Assembly: GCA_964230195.1 (NCBI GenBank)
Contig: CAXRGH010000148.1
Location: 1 to 10,475, forward strand
From: CAXRGH01 sp964230195
GTDB taxonomy: Bacteria > Pseudomonadota > Gammaproteobacteria > Enterobacterales > Alteromonadaceae
Direction of reading: 5' to 3'
Length of the DNA stretch: 10,475 bases
The stretch's first letter is position 1, and every line of letters starts with the position of its first letter. The notes beneath the pieces are model-generated. The model saw nothing but the letters and a program-made list of their open reading frames with translations. It ran no database searches and was not told the origin of the DNA. Below are positions 1 through 7,139 of this stretch, piece by piece. The position numbers were made by a program, and so were the translations under genes.

Positions 1-1049
1 GGCTCACTAATGTAGCCTTTTTGTGCACATATACGCATTGCAACTTGCGTGTACTCTTCGTCAACACAATCGCCCTTGAGTATAGATGCTTCCACATAAC
101 CATGTTCAATTAGTGCCTCGATGCGAGGCCAGTTGTTAGGCTGACTAACATCCATTGCATTTGACATGGTTGCAACAGTTGCCTTCGGTGCCCATTCGCC
201 TGTTTCCAAATAACGAGGTACTGTGTCATTCAAGTTAGTGGCTGCAATGAAACGCTTGATGGGTAAGCCCATCGCCTTGGCGATCATACCTGCAGTCAAA
301 TTTCCAAAGTTACCACTCGGCACTGAGAATACTGCTTTATCTTGTTGCTCTTTTGGCAATTGCGCAACAGCTTCAAAGTAGTAACAAACCTGAGCAAGCA
401 AACGACTAATATTGATAGAGTTTGCGGAATTTAAGTGAATACCTTTACGAACTTCGGCATCGTCAAAACAGTCTTTAACCAGTTGCTGGCACTGGTCAAA
501 ATCACCTTCAACGGCGATAGTGTGAATGTTTCCACCGAGGGTAGTAAATAATTTCTGTTGCAACGCACTGATTTTACCTTTCGGGTATAAAATGCAGACG
601 TTAATGTTTTCGATGCCATGAAATGCATGAGCAACAGCAGCGCCAGTATCACCAGAGGTCGCCGTTAGGATAGTAATTGGCTGGCCATCCGATAATTCAG
701 AGAGACACTGCGCCATAAAGCGGCCGCCAAAATCTTTACAGGCCAGTGTTGGGCCGTGGAACAGCTCAAGACTGTAAATACCGTCTTCTACCTGTTCAAC
801 TTTGGCTGGGAAATTAAACGCATTCGACACAAGCTTTTGAACACGTTCAGAACCAAGCTCTTCACCTAAAAATGCGGAAAGAATTTTTCCACTTCGTTCC
901 ACAAATGGTAAATCTAGGAGTGCACTAACGTTATCAAGCTGAGGAATAGTCTCTGGGAAAAACAGTCCGCGTTGTTGACCAAGGCCCTGTTTAACCGCTT
1001 GTTCAAAGTTCACCGTTTCAGAGGGGACTTTTAGATTAAATAATTTCAC
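1..1049 (-). CDS. thrC: Threonine synthase, 3' end cut by window edge
   Basis: This enzyme converts O-phospho-L-homoserine to L-threonine in the cytoplasm with pyridoxal phosphate (PLP), the last step of threonine synthesis. My translation gives 349 complete codons with no stop; the E. coli enzyme is about 428 residues, so roughly 80 C-terminal residues lie outside the window. The start is GTG at 1049-1047, overlapping the thrB stop as GTGA, and the protein begins VKLFNLKVPSETVNF. The family core is clear: LFHGPTLACKDFGGRF around residues 96-111 with Lys105 as the expected PLP lysine, then TSGDTGAAVAHAF, LNSANSINISRLLAQ and the phosphate-binding loop SVPSGNFGN. The residue before the PLP lysine is Cys; from memory the E. 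coli protein has Phe there. This is the last gene of the thr operon seen here, and its translation is probably coupled to thrB. Identification is very secure. Confidence 0.97.
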   Translation of the reverse strand, partial: MKLFNLKVPSETVNFEQAVKQGLGQQRGLFFPETIPQLDNVSALLDLPFVERSGKILSAFLGEELGSERVQKLVSNAFNFPAKVEQVEDGIYSLELFHGPTLACKDFGGRFMAQCLSELSDGQPITILTATSGDTGAAVAHAFHGIENINVCILYPKGKISALQQKLFTTLGGNIHTIAVEGDFDQCQQLVKDCFDDAEVRKGIHLNSANSINISRLLAQVCYYFEAVAQLPKEQQDKAVFSVPSGNFGNLTAGMIAKAMGLPIKRFIAATNLNDTVPRYLETGEWAPKATVATMSNAMDVSQPNNWPRIEALIEHGYVEASILKGDCVDEEYTQVAMRICAQKGYISE

Positions 1050-1999
1050 TTTGATTCCTTTTTAGCTGAAGCACCTTCAATGTCTAATTGACAGACATGA
1101 CAAAAGCCATCTTCATTCTGAATATAATTTTGTTCTAGCCATGCAGCAATTGTTTCAGCTGACGCGAGCGAATTAGTTGCCGCAAAGACGGTTGGACCCG
1201 AACCGGATATTCCAAACGCTAAACTGCCATTTTCCATCGCAAACGCACGACTTTCATCAAATTTTGGTAACAATGCTTTTCTGTGAGGCTCAGCAATCAC
1301 ATCCGATAACATGCTAGCTGCAAGGTCCTCATCTCGAGCATGCAAAGCATGAACAAACACGCTTAATTGCCGCCCAAAAGTAATTGTATCTTGTAACGCT
1401 ACCTGTTTTGGTAATATATCACGAGCGGCAGCGGTAGAAACACTCAAACCGGAATAACATACAACCCAATACCAGTGCTCAAACACAGGTAAATTAACTG
1501 CCACCTTGGGAAGTTGCTCTGTCATAAGCACAAGCCCGCCGAGATACGCAGGAGCAACGTTATCGTAGTGAACACTACCACTGACTTTACCTTCCAACTC
1601 TCCCATCATTAACAACAATTCCGTTTCATCAAATGGACTATCGTAATGGGTATTCAGGGCATCTAACGCGGCAACAACTGAACTGGCACTCGAACCAAGT
1701 CCACTACCAATCGGTAAGTTCTTGGTTAAATGCAATTTCAATATCCTCGGGCGTTGTCCCTTTTCTTCTAATTTCTCGTGAAAAAAATCATGGCAAAGTG
1801 CGACTAAATTTTTGCTCGGGTCTGTAGGGAGTTTATGGGCAAACACACCGTCACATGTCATTTGATACTGTTCAGCATCTTCAACTGAAACTTGGTCTCC
1901 TAGCATTGCACCAGATATTGGTTTTAGTGCAGCACCAAGAATATCAAACCCGACACTAACGTTTCCAATCGAGGCGGGAGCATAAGCCTTTGTTAGCAT
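1046..1999 (-). CDS. thrB: Homoserine kinase
   Basis: This GHMP-family kinase phosphorylates L-homoserine with ATP, making the substrate of ThrC. From the ATG at 1999-1997 it is 317 residues, close to the usual 310 or so. It starts MLTKAYAPASIGNVSVGFD, which matches the family N-terminus. The glycine/serine-rich ATP loop LPIGSGLGSSASS lies near residues 95-107, and the C-terminal GHMP motif FGISGSGPTVFA near 262-273. An in-frame GTG two codons upstream (2005-2003) would add two residues, but it sits inside the Shine-Dalgarno TAGGAG (2010-2005), so the ATG, five bases after that site, is the better start. The stop TGA (1048-1046) overlaps the thrC GTG. thrA ends at 2008, eight bases before the ATG. 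All features are typical of the gammaproteobacterial thrABC operon, and I see no missing motif. Confidence 0.97.
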   Translation of the reverse strand: MLTKAYAPASIGNVSVGFDILGAALKPISGAMLGDQVSVEDAEQYQMTCDGVFAHKLPTDPSKNLVALCHDFFHEKLEEKGQRPRILKLHLTKNLPIGSGLGSSASSVVAALDALNTHYDSPFDETELLLMMGELEGKVSGSVHYDNVAPAYLGGLVLMTEQLPKVAVNLPVFEHWYWVVCYSGLSVSTAAARDILPKQVALQDTITFGRQLSVFVHALHARDEDLAASMLSDVIAEPHRKALLPKFDESRAFAMENGSLAFGISGSGPTVFAATNSLASAETIAAWLEQNYIQNEDGFCHVCQLDIEGASAKKESK

Positions 2000-2004
2000 A
2001 GCCA

Positions 2005-2010
2005 CTCCTA
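2005..2010 (-). promoter_or_regulatory. thrB ribosome binding site overlapping the thrA stop
   Basis: The sequence on the minus strand is TAGGAG, five bases before the thrB ATG. Its first three bases are the thrA stop codon TAG. A ribosome finishing thrA therefore stops on the thrB ribosome binding site, which suggests translational coupling. This site decides the start: it gives good spacing to ATG at 1999 and none to the GTG at 2005. Confidence 0.8.
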
Positions 2011-4470
2011 AACTGCCTGTTTCCAGGGCATTGTTCGGATAACATCAGCAAACACACCGGCTGCAGTTACCGCTGCGCCAGCACCATATCCACGAATAAC
2101 AAATGGGATAGGCTGGTAATAATCACTGAAAATTGCCAATGCATTCTCACCATCCTTCACTGCATACAACGGATTGTCAGCATCAACCGAGCGCATAGTC
2201 ACTTTACATTTACCATCTTCAATAACACCCACATAGCGTATGACTTGGCCTTGAGCTTTGGCTTGCGCAACTTTTTCTGAGTAATGGGCATCCAATTCAG
2301 GGAGATGTTGCATGAACTCATCAACACTACCACTCGCGTCAAACGATACTGGCAGTACTGACTCAATTTCAATATCCTCCAGTTCCATTTCCATACCCGC
2401 TTCTCGAGCAACGATCAGTAGTTTTCGTGCCACGTCCATTCCACTGAGATCATCTCGCGGATCAGGCTCAGTAAACCCTTTTTCCTTCGCGACTTTGGTT
2501 GCCTCTGACAAGCTTAAGCCCTCATCGAGTTTTCCAAAAATATATGACAGTGAACCGGATAAAATACCTTCAAATTTTTGCAGGTTATCACCCGCAAACA
2601 TTAACTTTTGTAAATTATCAATGACTGGTAGGCCTGCACCAACAGTTGTCTCATATAAAAATTGGCGATTAGTTGCTTGGGTTGCTTCACGCAATGCTTG
2701 ATAAAACTCAGCATTTGCCGTGTTGGCTTTTTTGTTTGGTGTAACAACGTGAAATCCGGCGTTGAGATAGTCAATATAATTATCCGCTATGTGCTCACTG
2801 GTTGTGCAATCAACAATCACCGGGTTTACAAGACAATGGTCTTGTACAAACTGTTGAACCGTTGCTAAATCAAATTTATCAGCTGCTTGCTCAAGCTCCG
2901 ATTGCCAACCATTGGCAAGCTCAATACCTTTTGGTTTCAACAGTAATTGGCGGCTATTAGCAATACCAAATACGCGCAATGATATATTACGTTGTAGTAA
3001 TGAAGCCTGCTGCTTTTCGATTTGACTCAATAGCTCTGCACCTACGGTGCCGCAGCCAACAAGGAAAACGTCAACAGGGTTGAGTTGAGAGAAAAAGTTT
3101 TGGTGAACGACTTTTACCGATTCTTTGGCCTGCTGACTTTCAACCACTGCAGAGATCGAACGTTCAGAGGAACCCTGTGCAATTGCCACAATATTAACGC
3201 GAGCTTGCGCAAGAGCAGCAAAGAATTTGGCGGCAAAGCCTTGAACTTGACGCATACCGTCGCCAACCAACGAAACCACTGACAAACCACTACGAACTTC
3301 AATCGGTTCAAGCAGTTGATTCATTAATTCAAGCTCAAAAGCATCTTGCAATAACTCTTGTACTAATGCCGCATCTTTATCATGGATACAGAAACTGATG
3401 CTGTATTCAGATGATGACTGTGTGATTAACACGATTGATATATTGGCGTTCGAAATGACTTCAAATACGCGGCTGGCCATACCAACCATGCCTTTCATTC
3501 CGGGCCCTGAGATATTTACCATGGTCATTTTATCAAGTTGAGAGATCCCTTTTACATCAACCCAGGTTTCGCTCTTTTCATTACTAATGAGAGTGCCTGG
3601 CGCTGCTGGATTCAGTGTATTCTTGATAACACAGGGAATATGGTGTTGCGCAATAGGGCCAATTGTTTTCGGGTGAAGTACCTTAGCACCAAAGTATGAG
3701 AGTTCCATTGCTTCGGCGTAGGTGAGTTTGTCAAGTAACACCGCATCCGTGACTTGATTGGGATCAACGTTATAAACGCCGTCAACGTCAGTCCATATCT
3801 CACAACACTCAGCGTCAATACACGCTGCTAAGATAGCGGCTGAGTAGTCCGAACCATTGCGACCCAAGGTGACTTTTTCACCCGCTTCATTGTGAGCGAC
3901 AAAACCCGGCATAATGTAAACGCAATCTGCATCCACATCAACGTCTGAGAATTTTTCCTTACTGCCAGCAACATCTGCCATGCTATCTAAATAATCACCG
4001 TAAGCGAGGACACGTTTTGCAGGGTCAATAATCCGATTCGTTTGCCCAAGAGCACTCAGGATATGGCTGAAGATATTAACACTCAAATACTCACCGGTGC
4101 TCATCAATTTCGCGGTGATGGAGCTTGGACTGCATTCGATTAGCGCCATCCCTGATAGATGTTTTTCTAGATCAGCGAGGGTCGTTTCAACAAACTCAGT
4201 GAGTGCTGCTTTATTAAAGTTATCAAGCGTGCTGTCCAGTTCATTAACAATTCCGTGAATTTTTTGAGTGAGCTCTGTAAGTAATGGGGCATAGTCAGCA
4301 CCGGTTGATGCTTGATGACAGAGACTATCAAGGGCATTGGTCACGCCTTTAGGTGCTGATAGGACAACCGCGGCGCCAGAGGTTTTGTGGGTATCAAGTA
4401 CAATTGATTTAACCGACAAATAACGTGTTGCATCAGCTAACGACGACCCACCAAACTTTAATACTTTCAC
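2008..4470 (-). CDS. thrA: Bifunctional aspartokinase I / homoserine dehydrogenase I
   Basis: This cytoplasmic fusion enzyme catalyses the first step from aspartate (phosphorylation by ATP) and the third (NAD(P)H reduction of aspartate semialdehyde to homoserine). At 820 residues it equals the E. coli ThrA length. The kinase domain opens with KVLKFGGSS (2-10) and has STGEYLS (124-130) and LGRNGSDYSAA (202-212). Two ACT-type regulatory segments follow, about 315-390 (MVNISGPGMKGMVG) and 396-460 (SVVSLVGDGMRQVQG), where threonine feedback inhibition acts in this family. The dehydrogenase begins with the nucleotide-binding loop VFLVGCGTVGAEL (468-480), then TPNKKAN (577-583), GILSGSLSYIFG (635-646) and GFTEPDPRDDLSGMDVARK (665-683). 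The start is GTG at 4470-4468, six bases after a strong TAAGGAG site. It is the first structural gene after the Thr/Ile leader and attenuator, so its expression should follow charged tRNA-Thr and tRNA-Ile levels. Confidence 0.98.
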   Translation of the reverse strand: MKVLKFGGSSLADATRYLSVKSIVLDTHKTSGAAVVLSAPKGVTNALDSLCHQASTGADYAPLLTELTQKIHGIVNELDSTLDNFNKAALTEFVETTLADLEKHLSGMALIECSPSSITAKLMSTGEYLSVNIFSHILSALGQTNRIIDPAKRVLAYGDYLDSMADVAGSKEKFSDVDVDADCVYIMPGFVAHNEAGEKVTLGRNGSDYSAAILAACIDAECCEIWTDVDGVYNVDPNQVTDAVLLDKLTYAEAMELSYFGAKVLHPKTIGPIAQHHIPCVIKNTLNPAAPGTLISNEKSETWVDVKGISQLDKMTMVNISGPGMKGMVGMASRVFEVISNANISIVLITQSSSEYSISFCIHDKDAALVQELLQDAFELELMNQLLEPIEVRSGLSVVSLVGDGMRQVQGFAAKFFAALAQARVNIVAIAQGSSERSISAVVESQQAKESVKVVHQNFFSQLNPVDVFLVGCGTVGAELLSQIEKQQASLLQRNISLRVFGIANSRQLLLKPKGIELANGWQSELEQAADKFDLATVQQFVQDHCLVNPVIVDCTTSEHIADNYIDYLNAGFHVVTPNKKANTANAEFYQALREATQATNRQFLYETTVGAGLPVIDNLQKLMFAGDNLQKFEGILSGSLSYIFGKLDEGLSLSEATKVAKEKGFTEPDPRDDLSGMDVARKLLIVAREAGMEMELEDIEIESVLPVSFDASGSVDEFMQHLPELDAHYSEKVAQAKAQGQVIRYVGVIEDGKCKVTMRSVDADNPLYAVKDGENALAIFSDYYQPIPFVIRGYGAGAAVTAAGVFADVIRTMPWKQAV

Positions 4471-4476
4471 TGAACA

Positions 4477-4483
4477 CTCCTTA
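4477..4483 (-). promoter_or_regulatory. thrA ribosome binding site
   Basis: The minus strand reads TAAGGAG, then six bases (TGTTCA), then the GTG start of thrA. The strong match to the anti-Shine-Dalgarno sequence supports the GTG start, which also gives exactly the family N-terminus (KVLKFGGSS directly after the first residue). Confidence 0.85.
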
Positions 4484-4530
4484 CAGACTTTGGTTCTTCA
4501 ACCGATTCATTTTTCAATGGACTTAAATAC

Positions 4531-4566
4531 AAAAAAGCCCGTTTCCTTTTCAGGTAACGGGCTTTT
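4531..4566 (-). terminator. thr operon attenuator (intrinsic terminator)
   Basis: On the minus strand AAAAGCCCGTT (4566-4556) pairs perfectly over 11 bases with AACGGGCTTTT (4543-4533). Two further CC/GG pairs are possible inside the loop. The hairpin runs straight into a uridine stretch ending at 4531. It lies 16 bases after the thrL stop and about 60 bases before thrA, the classic position of a transcription attenuator. The U run on this strand is six bases, against four on the other, so leftward termination is favoured. Confidence 0.92.
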
Positions 4567-4599
4567 GCTAAACTTTATTTCATTAACAAGCAACCCGCC
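4556..4599 (-). promoter_or_regulatory. thr operon antiterminator (alternative RNA structure)
   Basis: On the minus strand GGCGGGTTGCT (4599-4589) can pair with AGCAA (4569-4565) plus CCCGTT (4561-4556), leaving AAG (4564-4562) as a bulge. This gives about eleven pairs, two of them G-U. The second arm is the left arm of the terminator, so the two structures exclude each other. The first arm lies over the last codons of thrL: a ribosome stalled at the Thr/Ile codons (4642-4610) leaves it free to form the antiterminator, while a ribosome at the thrL stop (4585-4583) covers it and lets the terminator form. The pairing is read from the sequence; the switch mechanism is inferred from the known E. 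coli operon. A possible protector hairpin (ACCA with TGGT nearby) is weak. Confidence 0.75.
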
Positions 4600-4681
4600 A
4601 ACCAATGCGTGTGGTAATTATGGTGGTAATCATGGTGGTAATCGCAATAAAAGTGATGTTTTTGCAAATTACATTCATCAT
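4583..4681 (-). CDS. thrL: thr operon leader peptide, Thr/Ile-rich
   Basis: This is a 32-codon leader whose translation senses charged threonyl- and isoleucyl-tRNA. Two ATGs stand side by side (4681-4679 and 4678-4676); starting from the first, the peptide begins MMNVICKNITFIAITT. Seven residues are Thr and eight are Ile, and residues 14-24 (codons 4642-4610) are all Thr or Ile except one Met. The peptide ends RIGWRVAC before TAA at 4585-4583. A ribosome binding site AGTAGG lies eight bases before the first ATG; GAAGG is a little further upstream. The terminator hairpin follows 16 bases after the stop. The codon pattern and position match thrL of enteric bacteria, although the sequence itself is not a close copy. 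The peptide is probably unstable and has no function beyond its translation. Confidence 0.9.
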   Translation of the reverse strand: MMNVICKNITFIAITTMITTIITTRIGWRVAC

Positions 4682-4726
4682 GTTAAATACCTACTCTACC
4701 TTCTTGGTTGAAAACAGACTCTTCTG

Positions 4727-4736
4727 AGCCGCGGCT
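4727..4736. repeat. Perfect 10-base palindrome upstream of thrL
   Basis: AGCCGCGGCT is self-complementary with no loop and lies about 46 bases before the thrL start, probably inside the transcribed leader. Lacking a loop, it is better suited to a DNA-binding dimer than to an RNA hairpin. It may also be chance. Confidence 0.3.
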
Positions 4737-4759
4737 ATTGCTTTGATTTAATGCGACCT

Positions 4760-4788
4760 AATGTGCCTGATAGCTACCGACCTGTCAA
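4760..4788 (-). promoter_or_regulatory. Possible sigma-70 promoter of the thr operon
   Basis: The minus strand has a perfect -35 hexamer TTGACA (4788-4783). At 17 bases the -10 position holds CACATT (4765-4760), which matches the consensus in only three places. A start near 4753 would give about 70 bases of leader before thrL. A second possibility slightly upstream is TAAAAT, preceded at a long spacing by TTGCAT. The placement is uncertain. Confidence 0.35.
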
Positions 4789-5014
4789 GGTCACAACATC
4801 AGGAATCGCAATTTTATTCACAAAACAGAATGGTTATGCAAATCTTTTACAAAAAAGAGACCTTTCTACACAAGAAAAATGTAACAACAGTATGATCTGC
4901 GTTCGTTCCCGTCTGTCTTCTGATGCGATTTATAGCATGCCCGCGATAACACGGGCAACGAAATGTTTATAATGATTAATAAGCGTTTATATCCATCTGC
5001 TCAGCTAACCAGCA

Positions 5015-6967
5015 TTAATCCCTCACGGGTAAATGCTGACGAATAAATGCATCGACTTCTTTGAGTAATTTAAGACGATGTTCAGCGGTGTACAGATTGT
5101 GGTCACCTTTTGAAATTTTCACCATTTTCACCGGTCTGTCTAAATCATCCAATGCATCGTACATCTCCTCACTTTGTGAGATATGAACTACCTTGTCATG
5201 AGTACCATGTACTAACAGCATGGGCGCTTTTGCCGAATTCGCGTTTCTCGCAGGTGATGATGCTTTTAGCTCTGCCATCGTGCGTTTACCGTTAACAATC
5301 GCCTCATTCCAGTACTCAACCACACTACTTCTTCTTCCGTGTTCTTTTTGCTCACGGTCAAGCATCATAGGAATGTTGCTTACGCCATTGATGGCTACGC
5401 CGCACTGGTAAAGCTCAGGTGTCAAGGTAATGCCAGCCATAGCAGCGTAACCGCCATAGCTCCAACCAAGAATACAGACACGTTCTGGGTTAATGGTTTT
5501 CTGGGCAGCTAAATGCTGAACGGAATCAGTAATATCATCTTGCATCTTACGTCCCCACTCACCACGACCGGCATACAAGAAGTCAGAACCAAATCCCGTT
5601 GAACCTCGGAATTGAGGTTGAATAACCGCATATCCTCGATTGGTAAAATATTGTACCAGCCAATCATATGTGACTTTATCATATGATTCGGGTCCACCAT
5701 GAGGCATAACAATAGCAGGAAGCTGCTTGGGTTCTTTGTGTATGGGTAAACTCAGCAGTGACGGTATGGTAAGGCCGTCGCGCGCTTTAAATTCATAAGG
5801 TGTTGCGTGACTGACGAGCTCGGGTGCTACCGAAGGGCGAACAAATGCAACATGTTCAAGCGCTCCGTTCGAGTACCGAATGTATTGTCCCGAGCTCATC
5901 TCGCCTTCCATCAGCATTAACATCGTATTTTTATCATCAGTCCATGACTGTAAATAAAAGGTGTTATTTGGCATTGCGGCGGCAAGACCACGAAATCGAG
6001 CATTCAACTTATTATTAAAAAACTCGTAACTCGGCTTAAACCCAGAATACTTGACCCCAATGATAACGTCATCTTTACCATAAACTCTCGATTCAACATC
6101 TTTATCTTTGTGGCTAAACATGGGGCCTGAGATTTTTCCGTCTGCTAATGCGACTAAATAATACGCCCATCGCCCTGTATCTTTATTTTGGGCGACCATA
6201 ACAAGTGAGGATTTATCGGGGGTGAAACCACTGAAGCTTTTGGTAATAAAAGGCGTTTCCTCTCTATGAATATCTATCCAGTTACCATCTACTTTAGATT
6301 CGACCTGGTGAATATTGGTATCTTGGTTATAGCGCTCACGGGCGATCACCTCACCGTCTTTGATAAACATGTCAATGGTATCTGCGGTGCCTCGCTTAAC
6401 GAGCCTTGGACGTTGTTTTTTCTCTATGTTCACGCGATACATGTTGTGACGATTTTTATCATCGTACGCCATCATGTAAGCCGCTTTCCTGTCAGCAGTA
6501 AAACCTTTGATTCGCCCGAGCCTTGTTTGCCCAAGCTTTATGCCGTAACCAGCCGTCATCAATTGGAATATTTTATTGGTTTTAACGTTTAAAACGAATA
6601 CCGCGGACATCTCATGTCGCCCAATGTATCCGAGAATCTTGCGTTGCTCTTCAACGTGAAGTAAAACAATGTCGTTGGTCACAAACTGCAAGCGCGTGGC
6701 TTGTATTTCGCCGATGGCTGCCGCTCTCACTAGCTCAAACGACTGCGAATCAACCACCACAATCCCGTCAAATTTTTCAGTTTTTTCACGATAAGCAATT
6801 CTGCTACCGTCTTCTGACAGCGTCATCAAGCTCTTGCTAGGCAATGCCGCTAGGTTTTCTAATGGTATCAGTTGGTGTTTTGCGTCTTGAGTTTGCGCAT
6901 ATACCAAGCTATTCAGGGTCAAACAAGCAAATACAACAAGACTAAAAGAACGTAGTACAGAAATCAT
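5015..6967 (-). CDS. Exported S9-family serine peptidase (prolyl oligopeptidase-like)
   Basis: This is a 650-residue alpha/beta-hydrolase peptidase that probably cleaves short peptides outside the cytoplasm. Residues 1-24 form a signal peptide (MISVLRSFSLVVFACLTLNS, then LVYA) with likely cleavage after VYA24. The middle, about 35-385, has the repeated beta-strand, WD/PD-rich look of the S9 propeller (for example SEDGSRIAY, TPDKSSLVMV). The catalytic domain from about 400 carries PAIVMPHGGPES, the nucleophile motif GWSYGGYAAM with Ser503, VHGTHDKVV with Asp591 and GDHNL with His623, so the full Ser-Asp-His triad is present. The start is ATG 6967-6965 with only a weak upstream purine stretch. 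It is transcribed divergently from aceK and in the same direction as the thr operon, but the long gap and the separate thr promoter suggest an independent unit. The exact substrate cannot be read from the sequence; dipeptidyl-peptidase, acylaminoacyl-peptidase-like and esterase activity all remain possible. Confidence 0.93.
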   Translation of the reverse strand: MISVLRSFSLVVFACLTLNSLVYAQTQDAKHQLIPLENLAALPSKSLMTLSEDGSRIAYREKTEKFDGIVVVDSQSFELVRAAAIGEIQATRLQFVTNDIVLLHVEEQRKILGYIGRHEMSAVFVLNVKTNKIFQLMTAGYGIKLGQTRLGRIKGFTADRKAAYMMAYDDKNRHNMYRVNIEKKQRPRLVKRGTADTIDMFIKDGEVIARERYNQDTNIHQVESKVDGNWIDIHREETPFITKSFSGFTPDKSSLVMVAQNKDTGRWAYYLVALADGKISGPMFSHKDKDVESRVYGKDDVIIGVKYSGFKPSYEFFNNKLNARFRGLAAAMPNNTFYLQSWTDDKNTMLMLMEGEMSSGQYIRYSNGALEHVAFVRPSVAPELVSHATPYEFKARDGLTIPSLLSLPIHKEPKQLPAIVMPHGGPESYDKVTYDWLVQYFTNRGYAVIQPQFRGSTGFGSDFLYAGRGEWGRKMQDDITDSVQHLAAQKTINPERVCILGWSYGGYAAMAGITLTPELYQCGVAINGVSNIPMMLDREQKEHGRRSSVVEYWNEAIVNGKRTMAELKASSPARNANSAKAPMLLVHGTHDKVVHISQSEEMYDALDDLDRPVKMVKISKGDHNLYTAEHRLKLLKEVDAFIRQHLPVRD

Positions 6968-7022
6968 AATTATCCGTCATTAATAAATCCGCAGAAATGT
7001 TACCAGAATTTATTTTCATAAA

Positions 7023-7050
7023 AGTATAAATCCACTCGAATGTGTAACAA
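7023..7050 (-). promoter_or_regulatory. Probable promoter of the S9 peptidase
   Basis: The minus strand shows TTGTTA (7050-7045), a 16-base AT-rich spacer and TATACT (7028-7023), which match the sigma-70 consensus in four and five places. A start near 7016 would leave about 50 bases before the peptidase ATG. On the other strand TTGACG (7076-7081) could be the -35 of aceK, but no good -10 follows at standard spacing. Confidence 0.45.
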
Positions 7051-7101
7051 ATTACTACAAAATAACTGTAAAGTTTTGACGTGTTATTGTCTCAAAAACT
7101 C

Positions 7102-7139
7102 AGTACACTGTGTGTATGTGACCAATACCAGTACACACA
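7102..7139 (+). promoter_or_regulatory. Repeat cluster abutting the aceK start codon
   Basis: Three short symmetries overlap here. TACAC-tgt-GTGTA (7104-7116) is a gapped palindrome. TGTGTGTA (7109-7116) pairs with TACACACA (7132-7139) across a 15-base loop, ending one base before the aceK ATG. AGTACAC occurs twice as a direct repeat (7102-7108, 7130-7136). No Shine-Dalgarno is visible before the ATG. The cluster could be an operator for a dimeric repressor or an RNA hairpin limiting aceK translation; which one is a guess. Confidence 0.45.

Larger units (their letters stand above)
4682..5014. other. Intergenic region: thr operon 5' control region and peptidase 3' end
   Basis: This 333-base stretch lies between the peptidase stop and thrL, both read leftwards. 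It holds the putative thr promoter (4788-4760), the palindrome AGCCGCGGCT (4727-4736), and a GC-rich hairpin TGCCCG (4938-4943) / CGGGCA (4952-4957) with an eight-base loop. The hairpin is the best candidate for a transcript end after the peptidase, but no uridine run follows it on the minus strand, so it does not look like a complete intrinsic terminator. I see no convincing gene on either strand here. Confidence 0.5.

Noticed and set aside
2000..2005. GTG at 2005 as the thrB start, adding two residues.
   Set aside because: It lies within the Shine-Dalgarno TAGGAG, whereas ATG at 1999 has correct spacing and gives the family N-terminus.
4481..4510. Nine-codon ORF on the minus strand (starts MNRLKNQSL) between the attenuator and thrA, ending inside the thrA ribosome binding site.
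   Set aside because: It has no Shine-Dalgarno and no amino-acid bias, and a strong GTG start for thrA explains the region. It could only matter as a coupling device, for which there is no evidence.
4490..4711. 73-codon plus-strand ORF over the attenuator and thrL.
   Set aside because: It is the complement of thrL and the terminator; its Gly/Asn repeats are simply the reverse of Thr/Ile codons. No ribosome binding site.
5010..5038. CAGCATT/AATGCTG inverted repeat at the 3' end of the S9 peptidase as a terminator.
   Set aside because: The stem is seven pairs of mixed composition with a 15-base loop; half lies inside the coding sequence and no T run follows on the minus strand.
6890..6967. Lipoprotein signal in the S9 peptidase (VFAC near residues 12-15).
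   Set aside because: Phe at the -2 position does not fit the usual lipobox, and the hydrophobic stretch continues to a good signal peptidase I site at VYA24.
7102..7136. Direct repeat AGTACAC as a target-site duplication of a mobile element.
   Set aside because: The copies are only 28 bases apart with no element, terminal inverted repeats or transposase remnant between them.
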